From: Verrucomicrobiota bacterium
Lineage (GTDB): Bacteria > Verrucomicrobiota > Verrucomicrobiia > Verrucomicrobiales > Akkermansiaceae
NCBI GenBank assembly: GCA_030835305.1
Contig: JAURPJ010000073.1
Span: 1-41,257, forward strand
Direction: 5' to 3'
Length of the DNA: 41,257 bases
In this document: piece by piece, positions 34,096 through 41,257 of the stretch
Position numbering within the stretch: the first letter of the stretch is position 1
How the letters are laid out: the number at the start of each line of letters is the position of its first letter
Made by a program: the position numbers and the translations under genes
Notes under the pieces: generated by a model
What the model was told of the DNA's origin: nothing
What the model saw: only the letters and a program-made list of their open reading frames with translations
The model's database searches: none

Positions 34096-34169
34096 CTTGT
34101 CAGCGAGTTGTGTCCCGGGCAATCGCTATCACCGGACACCCATTCCAACTCAATCCCAACGCCTAAAAA

Positions 34170-36941
34170 ATGAGCCTCTATCAAGAATATCTCCAGGAAA
34201 TCGCAGAACGCAAAAAGCAAGGGCTGCACCCCAAACCCATTGACGGAGGCGACCTTCTCGCTGAGATCATCAGCCAAATCAAGGACCCGGCCCACGAACA
34301 TCGCGAGGATTCCCTGAAATTTCTCATCTACAACACCCTCCCCGGCACCACCTCTGCCGCGGTCGAGAAGGCAAACTTCCTCCAGCAAATCATTCTTGGT
34401 CAGGAAAGTATTCCCGAAATCCCGCGTTCATTTGCCTTCGAACTCCTTTCCCACATGAAGGGCGGCCAATCAATGGAGGTCCTCTTGAATCTCGCCCTCG
34501 GTGACGAGGCTGAAATCGCCGCTGAAGCTGCCCAGGTCCTCAAAACCCAGGTCTTCCTTTACGACGCCGACATGGAAAAACTCGCCGCCGCCTACCATGC
34601 CGGGAACGCGGTGGCCAAAGACCTTCTCGAGAGCTACGCCAAAGCGGAATTCTTCACCAAACTTCCGGGCCTTCCAGAGGAAATCAAAGTCGTCACCTAT
34701 GTCGCGGGCACCGGAGACATCTCCACCGACCTTCTTTCCCCCGGCAACCAGGCTCACTCACGCTCCGACCGGGAACTCCACGGCAAATGCTTCATCTCGC
34801 CCGAAGCCCAGCAGGAAATCGAAGCCCTCAAGCGACTTCATCCTGACAAGAGCGTCATGCTTATCGCCGAAAAAGGAACCATGGGCGTCGGTTCCTCCCG
34901 CATGTCCGGCGTGAATAACGTCGCGCTCTGGACCGGCCAGCAAGCCAGCCAATACGTCCCCTTTGTCAACTTTGCCCCCATCGTTGCGGGCACCAATGGC
35001 ATCTCCCCAATCTTTCTCACCACCGTTGACGTCACCGGCGGCATCGGGCTTGATCTCCAAAACTGGGCGAAAAAGAAGGACGCCGACGGCAATACAGTCC
35101 TCGATGAGGAAGGCGAACCTATTCTGGAACAGGCCTATTCCGTCGATACCGGAAACGTCCTGACCATCAACACCAGGACCCAAAAGCTCTACCAGGGTGA
35201 CACCGAACTCATCGATATCTCCAAGGCTCTCACACCCCAGAAGATGGAATTCATGAAAGCCGGTGGATCCTACGCAGTGGTCTTCGGTAAAAAGCTGCAA
35301 ACCTTTGCGGCCAAAACCCTCAACATCGAAGCTCCCGTCGTCTTCTCCCCTTCCCGCGAAGTCTCACACGAAGGCCAGGGTCTGACCGCCGTCGAAAAAA
35401 TCTTCAACAAAAATGCGGTCGGCACCACTCCGGGAGTCACGCTCCACGCTGGCTCGGACCTCCGGGTCGAAGTCAATATTGTGGGTTCGCAGGACACCAC
35501 GGGACTCATGACCATGCAGGAACTCGAAGCGATGGCCGCGACAACAATTTCCCCCATCGTCGATGGCGCCTACCAGTCCGGCTGCCACACCGCTTCGGTT
35601 TGGGATAAAAAAGCCCAGGAAAACATCCCGAAGCTGATGCGTTTCATGAACGGCTTCGGCCTCATCACCGGTCGCGACCCCGAGGACAAATACCATCCGA
35701 TGACCGATGTCATCCACAAGGTCCTAAACGACCTCACGGTGGACGATTGGTCCATCATCATCGGCGGCGATTCCCACACCCGCATGTCGAAAGGCGTCGC
35801 CTTCGGAGCGGACTCCGGCACCGTCGCCCTTGCCCTTGCCACCGGGGAAGCCTCCATGCCCATCCCCGAGTCGGTCAAGGTTACCTTCAAAGGCACCCTC
35901 AAGGAGCACATGGACTTCCGCGACGTGGTCCACGCCACCCAGGCCCAAATGCTCGACAAGTTTGGCGGCGACAACGTCTTCCAGGGGCGCATCATCGAGG
36001 TCCACCTAGGATCCCTCCTCGCCGACCAGGCCTTCACCTTCACCGACTGGACCGCCGAAATGAAGGCCAAGGCCTCGATTTGCATCTCCCACCCCGACAC
36101 CCTCGTCGAGTCCCTTGAGATCGCCAAATCGCGCATTCAAATCATGATCGACAAGGGCATGGACAACAAAAAAGGCGTCCTCAAAGGTCTCATCGACATC
36201 GCAAACAAGCGTATCAGTGAAATTCAATCCGGCGAAAGACCACCACTCGCCCCGGACCCCAATGCCAAATATCACGCCGAGATGGTCGTCGATCTCGATA
36301 TCATCGACGAACCCATGATCGCCGATCCGGACGTCCATAATGAAGACGTCTCCAAGCGTTACACCCACGATGTTATCAGAGAGCTCTCGTACTACACGGG
36401 CACCAAGGAAATCGATCTTGGTTTCGTTGGCTCCTGCATGGTGCACAAGGGCGATCTCAAGATCGTTTCCAAGATGCTCAAAAACCTGGAAGAGGCCCAG
36501 GGCGAAGTAAAATTCAAGGCTCCCCTCGTCGTAACCGCTCCAACCTATAACATCATCGATGAGCTCAAGGCCGAGGGTGATTGGGACATGCTCCAAAAAT
36601 ATTCCGGCTTCGAATTCGATGATAACGCGCCGAAGGGTGCCGCCCGCACCGAATACGAGAACATGATGTATCTTGAACGTCCCGGCTGCAACCTCTGCAT
36701 GGGCAATCAGGAGAAAGCTGAAAAAGGTGATACCGTGATGGCAACTTCAACACGCCTTTTCCAGGGCCGCGTGGTGGAAGACTCGGACCGTAAAAAAGGA
36801 GAATCCTTGCTTTCATCCACTCCGGTCGTCGTCCTCTCTGCAATTCTGGGCAGAACCCCAACGATGGAGGAATACAAAAATGCCGTTCAAGGTATCCCGC
36901 TTACAACCTTCGCTCCTCCAGTCTCGGCGATGGGCGCCTAA
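34170..36941 (+). CDS. acnB: Aconitate hydratase B (bifunctional aconitase / 2-methylisocitrate dehydratase)
   Basis: This 923-residue protein interconverts citrate and isocitrate in the TCA cycle and in many bacteria also handles 2-methylisocitrate. The N-terminal HEAT-like domain begins SLYQEYLQEIAERKKQG. The swivel domain is near residues 170-310. Catalytic landmarks include MGVGSSRMSGVNN, IVDGAYQSGCHTASVWD, GGDSHTRMSKGVAFGADSG and the iron-sulfur ligands in FVGSCMVHKGD and RPGCNLCMGNQEKA. The protein is about 58 residues longer than E. coli AcnB, in line with the longer forms seen in some other bacteria. The start ATG at 34170 fits. A TCA-cycle operon is not present; the gene stands alone. 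Confidence 0.97.
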   Translation: MSLYQEYLQEIAERKKQGLHPKPIDGGDLLAEIISQIKDPAHEHREDSLKFLIYNTLPGTTSAAVEKANFLQQIILGQESIPEIPRSFAFELLSHMKGGQSMEVLLNLALGDEAEIAAEAAQVLKTQVFLYDADMEKLAAAYHAGNAVAKDLLESYAKAEFFTKLPGLPEEIKVVTYVAGTGDISTDLLSPGNQAHSRSDRELHGKCFISPEAQQEIEALKRLHPDKSVMLIAEKGTMGVGSSRMSGVNNVALWTGQQASQYVPFVNFAPIVAGTNGISPIFLTTVDVTGGIGLDLQNWAKKKDADGNTVLDEEGEPILEQAYSVDTGNVLTINTRTQKLYQGDTELIDISKALTPQKMEFMKAGGSYAVVFGKKLQTFAAKTLNIEAPVVFSPSREVSHEGQGLTAVEKIFNKNAVGTTPGVTLHAGSDLRVEVNIVGSQDTTGLMTMQELEAMAATTISPIVDGAYQSGCHTASVWDKKAQENIPKLMRFMNGFGLITGRDPEDKYHPMTDVIHKVLNDLTVDDWSIIIGGDSHTRMSKGVAFGADSGTVALALATGEASMPIPESVKVTFKGTLKEHMDFRDVVHATQAQMLDKFGGDNVFQGRIIEVHLGSLLADQAFTFTDWTAEMKAKASICISHPDTLVESLEIAKSRIQIMIDKGMDNKKGVLKGLIDIANKRISEIQSGERPPLAPDPNAKYHAEMVVDLDIIDEPMIADPDVHNEDVSKRYTHDVIRELSYYTGTKEIDLGFVGSCMVHKGDLKIVSKMLKNLEEAQGEVKFKAPLVVTAPTYNIIDELKAEGDWDMLQKYSGFEFDDNAPKGAARTEYENMMYLERPGCNLCMGNQEKAEKGDTVMATSTRLFQGRVVEDSDRKKGESLLSSTPVVVLSAILGRTPTMEEYKNAVQGIPLTTFAPPVSAMGA

Positions 36942-37042
36942 TTTGGCCTAACATCTTCTGAAATTCTATTAGCAGCTCTTCCGAAACTGCCGAGGATTAC
37001 ACCTATTTTCATCGGTCCATTTTCGCAAATATAGGCCAAATT
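36940..37042. repeat. 11-bp inverted repeat flanking 81 bases after acnB
   Basis: AATTTGGCCTA at 36940-36950 is the exact reverse complement of TAGGCCAAATT at 37032-37042. The first arm overlaps the acnB stop codon. The 81 bases between carry part of the LRR-protein remnant. It could be a long-range stem or the ends of a small insertion; no target-site duplication was seen. Confidence 0.4.
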
Positions 37043-37297
37043 TTTGAGCCCTCGGGGAGCGAGCGTAAACCCGGCGATTACAATGCCCAATTGCTCGAAA
37101 ATTGCATCAAAAACGGGACTTACGACCTAGTCTGCCCCACCAACCTAACTCCGATTGGCGATTCAGCTTTCCGGAATTGCCGGAGCCTCACGGAGATCAT
37201 CATCCCGGATCGCGTCACTACGATCGGCAAGTGGACCTTCATTACTCCCCGAGCCCACAGCGAAACCCAGGACCGGGTTCGCAACCTGCTGAATTGA
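36962..37297 (+). pseudogene. Remnant of a BspA-like leucine-rich-repeat protein
   Basis: One frame is open from after a TGA at 36959 to a stop at 37298, but it has no good start codon at its beginning. A TTG at 37091 is the only candidate the frame offers. It reads QIFEPSGSERKPGDYNAQLL, then ENCIKNGTYDLVCPTNLTPI and a typical LRR_5 repeat: IGDSAFRNCRSLTEIIIPD, RVTTIGKWTF. Intact BspA-like proteins have many such 23-residue repeats. Here only about one and a half remain before unrelated text (ITPRAHSETQDRVRN). I read it as a fragment of a once larger gene brought in and truncated after acnB. Confidence 0.6.
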
Positions 37298-37342
37298 ACA
37301 AACTTCAAGGACCACTCCCACCGCCCGGATCAAAAATCTCCG

Positions 37343-37385
37343 CGTCTTTGCGTGAGACCTCGCCATCAACCACGCAAAAAAGACG
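37343..37385. repeat. Imperfect hairpin with a CGTCTTTGCGTG core
   Basis: CGTCTTTGCGTG (37343-37354) pairs with CACGCAAAAAAGACG (37371-37385) apart from three extra A's, with a 16-base loop. Text of the form 'CGTCTTTGCGTGAGA' is, from memory, common as an intergenic repeat in several bacterial groups including the PVC group. It lies 26 bases after the stop of the oxygenase gene and may act as its terminator. Confidence 0.5.
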
Positions 37386-37410
37386 ACATTCCAAATTCAC
37401 CAATCGACGT

Positions 37411-38274
37411 TTAGCGTTGGATGTTCACTCTCTTCTCCGCCCGATAGCTCTCGGGATAATAGGTCAGTCTCTTCGGTAACACCCGAAACCCCACCGGCGC
37501 CACCTTCCCCAAAATCCTCATCCGCACCCGGCTCCACCCCGTCGATTCCAACCCCAGTCTCCGGCGAATATTCTCCGGCAAGGTCTCAATCGGCAAAAAA
37601 TCCACCACCTTCCCCAACATCCGGTCCCGCCATGGATTTATCGGCCAAACCACCGCCGACGCCACCTCCGCACAAAGCGGATGACTCCCCAGAAGGTCAC
37701 CCTTCAACATCTCATCGTAATACTCCACGAACTCCCCGTAATCCTGTGGCCCCACCTCTTCTCCCAATCCAAAATAAGTCCCGAACCTCCGGAAATCGCC
37801 GTAAAAATTCTCCCTCCGCTCCGCGCTCAAGGGCTCCCAGACAAACTCATACCCCTTGATCGAGGCATCGACCAGCGTCGCCAAAACCCACATCAACAAA
37901 TCCGGCTCAAAGGCCGAATACTTCTTCGGACCCGCCATCCCTTCCGACGTCTCCCCCTTCACCCCGCCGTGCACCACCTTCAAGCGTGCCCGCATTTCCT
38001 CCGCCTCCGCCACCGTCCCAAAGGCGATCCGGTTCACCGTCGACAAAGTCCGCCGCAGCCGCCCCAGGGCATCGTCCCGGAAGTCCGAATGATCCGCCAC
38101 CCCCTGCGCCACCCGCGGGTGCGCCACCTGCAACAAGACCGCCGCCGGCCCGAAGAGCAAGCCGTTGGCATACCGGTTCACCCGCCAAATCTCCGAATCA
38201 GGAGAAAAGGCACAATCAAAATCGCGTGAGGCAACACCTTTTACGTGATCTTCAACAGTTAGTGAATCCGGCAC
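37411..38274 (-). CDS. MpaB-type oxygenase (DUF2236 / latex-clearing-protein-like)
   Basis: This 287-residue protein matches the DUF2236 family. The haem-binding region of the family is recognisable as WRVNRYANGLLFGPAAVLLQVAHPRVAQGVADHSDF (about residues 30-65). RRTLSTVNRIAFGT and the WVLATLVDASIKGYE stretch follow, with YYDEMLKGD further on. Related enzymes (fungal MpaB', Lcp) use a b-type haem to cleave polyprenoid double bonds. The substrate here is unknown. The start is a GTG at 38274, the first in-frame start with enough residues before the domain. It stands alone between the LRR remnant and a gene-free stretch. Confidence 0.85.
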   Translation of the reverse strand: MPDSLTVEDHVKGVASRDFDCAFSPDSEIWRVNRYANGLLFGPAAVLLQVAHPRVAQGVADHSDFRDDALGRLRRTLSTVNRIAFGTVAEAEEMRARLKVVHGGVKGETSEGMAGPKKYSAFEPDLLMWVLATLVDASIKGYEFVWEPLSAERRENFYGDFRRFGTYFGLGEEVGPQDYGEFVEYYDEMLKGDLLGSHPLCAEVASAVVWPINPWRDRMLGKVVDFLPIETLPENIRRRLGLESTGWSRVRMRILGKVAPVGFRVLPKRLTYYPESYRAEKRVNIQR

Positions 38275-38494
38275 ACCCTAAAGAACATCGTCTCGCAACC
38301 GCGCACAACCCGCAATATGGAGCGTGGCTTTGCATGCCAACGGAAAGTTGCCTAAAAGACAATCCATTGGTAAAGCGTGCGGATTCATTGAACGAGCTCG
38401 ATGATTGGTAAAGCCCTTTTCATCTTCGGCCGCGAAGAAATCCATTGAGCCGATTTCCGGGCATTTTCTCCTCCCGCTTCGAGACATTGGTAAG
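38275..38494. other. Gene-free stretch with three short ATTGGTAA copies
   Basis: No convincing gene was found in these 220 bases; the 75-residue reverse-strand frame is not protein-like. ATTGGTAAAGC occurs twice (38366 and 38404) and ATTGGTAAG once (38486). No tRNA or terminator fold was seen. Confidence 0.4.
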
Positions 38495-39310
38495 TCATCC
38501 CTCATTCAGCTGCCTGACCAACTCCTGCCACGCCTTCATGGAAGCGGTCAGATTCACTTTTCGATCTCCCTTGAGAGCATAACACTGAAGCCCGACCGGG
38601 CCTTTGAAGTTCATTTCCTTGAGGGCGTTGAAGAGACGTTTCTGGAGAAAGGTTCCCTTGTCGAGAGTTTGGATCAACTGTCCCCAGCCCTTGCCATCAG
38701 TATCAGCTCCGCAGGTGCTCACCGCGAACAAACGGTCGCCCGCCTTCGCCAAAACCTCTTCGAGATCGTCCGCCTTCTCGCTCTTCAAAAAGTGACAGAG
38801 GTTGAACATCACGCCGAGATTGGGGTGGTCCACTTTCCCGATCAGATCCATGGCCTGCGGCACCGTCTCGACCGCTAGTCCGGCATGGGGATAAAGAGCG
38901 ACCTTGATCTTCAGCGTCTCTGCCATCGTCGCGGTTTGCCGAATCGATTCGACAATCTCCGGATTGATCGTCTTGACCGTCAACTCGATCATGCCACCAC
39001 GATTGGCCAGCGCCTGCACCGCCTCCTCCTCGATCGGATTGGCGGTTGCCGGGAGATAAACGCTCAGAATCTTGACGCCGGCTTTTTCATACGCGGCCAC
39101 CCTCTCCGCGAGCTTCCTGCCGGTCCCGTTGGCATAGATTTGACTGATGCCGGCGTATCCTGTTTCTTTGAGAAATTCAGCCTCCTTTTCGAAGGGAAGC
39201 TTCGGCATTCCGTTAAAAAAAGCGTAAAGCTCCGGCGCAAATTTTTCTTCGGCCACGGAAGAAAGACAGATCGAAATCAAGGCCGTGATGATGAAGAGCG
39301 CGATTCTCAT
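38495..39310 (-). CDS. Exported sugar phosphate isomerase/epimerase-like TIM barrel
   Basis: This 271-residue protein has a signal peptide (MRIALFIITALISICLSSVA; ATG at 39310, an in-frame TTG lies at 39319). The rest is an AP-endonuclease-2/xylose-isomerase-like TIM barrel (PF01261-type). Landmarks are EFLKETGYAGISQIY, KAGVKILSVYLPA, LKIKVALYPHAGLAVET, DLIGKVDHPNLGVMFNLCHFLKSEKAD (metal-ligand His region) and FKGPVGLQCYALKGD. These proteins are abundant in Planctomycetes and Verrucomicrobia as exported proteins, often beside DUF1080 and dehydrogenases. The enzyme activity is unknown; a keto-sugar isomerase or epimerase is plausible. The gene is about 70 bases upstream (5') of nothing obvious on its strand. 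Confidence 0.82.
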   Translation of the reverse strand: MRIALFIITALISICLSSVAEEKFAPELYAFFNGMPKLPFEKEAEFLKETGYAGISQIYANGTGRKLAERVAAYEKAGVKILSVYLPATANPIEEEAVQALANRGGMIELTVKTINPEIVESIRQTATMAETLKIKVALYPHAGLAVETVPQAMDLIGKVDHPNLGVMFNLCHFLKSEKADDLEEVLAKAGDRLFAVSTCGADTDGKGWGQLIQTLDKGTFLQKRLFNALKEMNFKGPVGLQCYALKGDRKVNLTASMKAWQELVRQLNEG

Positions 39311-39388
39311 GATTTTCAAAACGTGTCACCTCTGTCGATTCTTACCGGGAGAATAGACACGTGAGTAGACTTCCAGATAATCGAGGCT

Positions 39389-40138
39389 TCAACGAAAGGC
39401 AATCTTGGAAATGTCCGGCTTGGCGTTGCGAAATTGCTCCAGGATTTCCGCTTCGTAATTTTCACAGAAGGGATGATCGCCTTTTAGAAAATCCGCAAAG
39501 CCGTCCGCTCCGCCGCAGCTTTCCGGCGGCCCATGACCTTCACCATCGTGGAGATGGGGTTTGAGATCCTTGCTGGTGCCGTTAACGCCGGCCTGCACGA
39601 AGTCCTCGATGACAACGCGATGGCGCCAATTGTCACCAAAATCATAAAGGTAAAGAAACTCGCCCACATTCTCTCGGAAGAGCTCGATGATACGGTTTTC
39701 GACTTCACAGTAGTCGGGAGTGTCTTCGCTTTCGTCCGGACTGAAGGTGAGTTCGCGATGTCCATCCTCCCAGATTTCGAAGCGATGAAGGTGGGCATCC
39801 TCCCAACCAAAGGAATCCTGGATGACGTGATGAAGGTGGACGTAGGCGCAGTCGGCCGGGAGGCTGAGTCGACGCCAGACGAGGGGCTTGGTATCGAGGA
39901 GCTCGATGCGGAAGATAAAGCGGGCGGGACTTTGAAGGGCGAGTCTTTCGGACCCGGCTTCCTCTTCCTTGAGCATGGTATCGAGGGAACCACCCGCGGT
40001 GATTTTTTCGGCAAAGGAATGAATGAGTTCCGCGCCACCCGGAGTGGACATGACCTTTTCCATGAAAGCCTCGATCTCGGACTCGCTGGCATCGGGTTCG
40101 GGCATTTTGGCAAGGAGATCATCGAGCGGGTCCGTCAT
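39389..40138 (-). CDS. Plasmid pRiA4b ORF-3 family protein
   Basis: This protein of 249 residues has the PF07929-type domain in its second half: FIFRIELLDTKPLVWRRLSLPAD, then HHVIQDSFGWEDAHLHRFE, YLYDFGDNWRHRVVIED and the CGGADGFADFLKG end. The family is often found on plasmids and mobile elements, but also on chromosomes; its function is unknown. The frame is open back to 40303, but residues before MTDPLDDLLAKMPEPD have poor composition, so the ATG at 40138 is chosen. The N-terminal 70 residues form an acidic helical region. No inverted repeats or transposase genes flank it. Confidence 0.85.
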   Translation of the reverse strand: MTDPLDDLLAKMPEPDASESEIEAFMEKVMSTPGGAELIHSFAEKITAGGSLDTMLKEEEAGSERLALQSPARFIFRIELLDTKPLVWRRLSLPADCAYVHLHHVIQDSFGWEDAHLHRFEIWEDGHRELTFSPDESEDTPDYCEVENRIIELFRENVGEFLYLYDFGDNWRHRVVIEDFVQAGVNGTSKDLKPHLHDGEGHGPPESCGGADGFADFLKGDHPFCENYEAEILEQFRNAKPDISKIAFR

Positions 40139-40291
40139 GGCGGGAAGGATAGAGGAAGAGATTACCGAAGGTCGAACGCCCAGTTCGAATTTTGGGGGGC
40201 GGTTGAGGGAAAGCTCGCCGAAAGCCTCAGGAACTTTTGGCGACTTGATTTTTTTACGGAGTTTTGAGCTCGGCCACTTTATGACACGGAA

Positions 40292-40966
40292 GTGCGAGGT
40301 CATTTGAGCGAAGTTGTCCGGCTCGGTTGGGGCGGAGCGAAATCAAATCTTCTTCCCGGCGCGGTGCTCTGGGTTCTTGGATTGGCGCTGGTGATTGCCT
40401 ACTATCAAATCGGGGCGGTCGCCGGGGTGCTTGACCGGCTTGGCGCCTTCAAGCTGAGATATTCGCCGTGGTTCGCCATCGTTTCCACCGCACTCTTTGG
40501 CAGCCTGATTCCGTGGTTGGTGCAGGCTCTGTTTTTGAAAGGCGGAGAGAAGCAGCCCTTCCGGCATGTGCCGTGGCTCCTCCTTTTCTGGGGTTTCCAC
40601 GGGTGGCAGGTGGACTGGCTCTATCGCATCCAGGCCGGGCTCTTTGGCAACGGTATTGATTTTTGGACGATCTTGAAAAAGACCCTGGTCGACGAATTTG
40701 TCTGGGTCCCTTTCTTTGCGGTTTGGCAGTTGGTGCTGGGATATTTACTCATCGAGAAAGACGGATCGGTGAAGGAATTCAAGGCCGCCCTGAAGCGGAA
40801 GCCATTTCTGGACCGGGTCATTCCCCTCATGATCGCGAACTGGGTGGTTTGGATTCCCGCGGTTTCGCTCATTTACCTGTTTCCCCTTCCTCTACAGCTC
40901 CCTTTGATGAATATCATCCTGGCGCTCTGGTGCCTCATCCTCACCTTCTTCGCTAAAAACGCCTGA
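40292..40966 (+). CDS. Polytopic membrane protein, weakly Mpv17-like
   Basis: This 224-residue protein has about five hydrophobic segments. The last third (LVDEFVWVPFFAVWQLVLGYLL, then VIPLMIANWVVWIPAVSLIYLF and LPLQLPLMNIILALWCLI) resembles the Mpv17/PMP22 signature order 'F.P....W....W....W.P...F...P...'. The match is loose. It starts at a GTG (40292); a TTG at 40304 just after a GAGGT is an alternative. The function of bacterial proteins of this type is unknown. It is divergent from the pRiA4b-type gene with 153 bases between starts. Confidence 0.6.
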   Translation: MRGHLSEVVRLGWGGAKSNLLPGAVLWVLGLALVIAYYQIGAVAGVLDRLGAFKLRYSPWFAIVSTALFGSLIPWLVQALFLKGGEKQPFRHVPWLLLFWGFHGWQVDWLYRIQAGLFGNGIDFWTILKKTLVDEFVWVPFFAVWQLVLGYLLIEKDGSVKEFKAALKRKPFLDRVIPLMIANWVVWIPAVSLIYLFPLPLQLPLMNIILALWCLILTFFAKNA

Positions 40967-40996
40967 TTGAAATCATGCAATTTACTACAAAATAAT
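40967..40996 (+). promoter_or_regulatory. Possible sigma-70-type promoter of the last gene
   Basis: TTGAAA (40967-40972) and AATAAT (40991-40996) are spaced 18 bases apart in an AT-rich gap, about 31 bases before the ATG at 41028. Each hexamer matches 5/6 of the sigma-70 consensus. Confidence 0.4.
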
Positions 40997-41027
40997 CACA
41001 GTTTGGCTGTATCTATTCCATCAAGTC

Positions 41028-41257
41028 ATGAAACCCCTTCTCTTCCTTCTCTGCTCGCTCTCACTCCCCGCCCAGGTCGCTTTGCAGCCCGAACCGGTTG
41101 CCCAATTCAATTTCCAGACAAAGGATGGCCTCTTTTATCAAATTGAGAAGAAGGATCTGGAAGCCTGGAAGGCTGTTGGCGACCCCATCAAGGGAAACGG
41201 CAGGAAGGTAACGCGGACCTTGAGCGAAAAGCCGGGCTCTGAATTTCGACTCACCGA
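41028..41257 (+). CDS. Exported protein of unknown function (cut by window end)
   Basis: The ATG at 41028 opens a signal peptide (MKPLLFLLCSLSLPAQ) followed by VALQPEPVAQFNFQTKDGLF and a lysine-rich continuation. No stop occurs before the window ends, so only the first 76 residues are visible. No family can be assigned from this part. A likely promoter precedes it. Confidence 0.7.
   Translation, partial: MKPLLFLLCSLSLPAQVALQPEPVAQFNFQTKDGLFYQIEKKDLEAWKAVGDPIKGNGRKVTRTLSEKPGSEFRLT

Noticed and set aside
38278-38505. Reverse-strand frame of 75 residues between the oxygenase and isomerase-like genes
   Set aside because: Its composition is not convincing, it overlaps the end of the isomerase-like gene and shows no motif.
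39389-40138. pRiA4b ORF-3 gene as a sign of a mobile element
   Set aside because: No transposase, integrase, terminal repeats or att-like duplications were seen around it; the family is also common on chromosomes.

Overview
The window looks like chromosomal DNA from a member of the Verrucomicrobia (PVC group), probably Verrucomicrobiales. This is inferred from family content: a secreted dehydrogenase-HEAT-cytochrome c protein, a secreted DUF1080 protein, a large secreted sulfatase with an 'EYALG'-like C-terminal module, a single-pass protein with a secretin/STN-like domain, the VC_2705-type symporter pair and a 923-residue AcnB. The DNA is moderately GC-rich by eye. Genes are densely packed on both strands. 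No rRNA, tRNA, CRISPR array, intact transposase or prophage was seen.

Layout. At 59-2169 (minus) lies a two-component sodium:solute symporter. At 2308-5371 (plus) an acyl-AMP ligase with a degenerate acyltransferase-like front overlaps a MidA-type methyltransferase. At 5368-11818 are three exported catabolic proteins: DUF1080, the cytochrome c-tailed dehydrogenase and the sulfatase. They are followed by a membrane-anchored amidohydrolase (minus). The stretch 13030-14355 is decayed DNA: an HtrA/Deg protease relic and a small broken gene. From 21491 down to 14433 a long minus-strand run holds lemA, an M48 peptidase, a UbiA-like membrane protein, adk, fmt, a small secreted protein, pyrH and frr, with a NIPSNAP gene just upstream.

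From 22047 come ffh, an STN-like membrane protein (minus), an outer-membrane protein made of two DUF481 units, an HD-phosphohydrolase gene broken at a nine-G run, a KH-domain protein of the KhpA type, a TonB-dependent receptor, a possible cysteine peptidase, a TPR protein (minus) and recO (minus). The pair at 31231-33592 encodes a two-TM protein and an exported ClpP-fold serine protease, and is the best candidate here for an undescribed system. acnB follows, then a relic of a leucine-rich-repeat protein, an MpaB-type oxygenase, a sugar isomerase-like TIM barrel, a pRiA4b ORF-3 protein, a membrane protein and the start of a secreted protein cut by the window end.

Most genes are housekeeping (translation, protein targeting, nucleotide metabolism, TCA cycle) or envelope and polymer-degradation functions. 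Accessory signal is limited to decayed genes, a few hairpin repeats and some odd domain architectures. All family assignments were made by reading motifs by eye; no database search was run.
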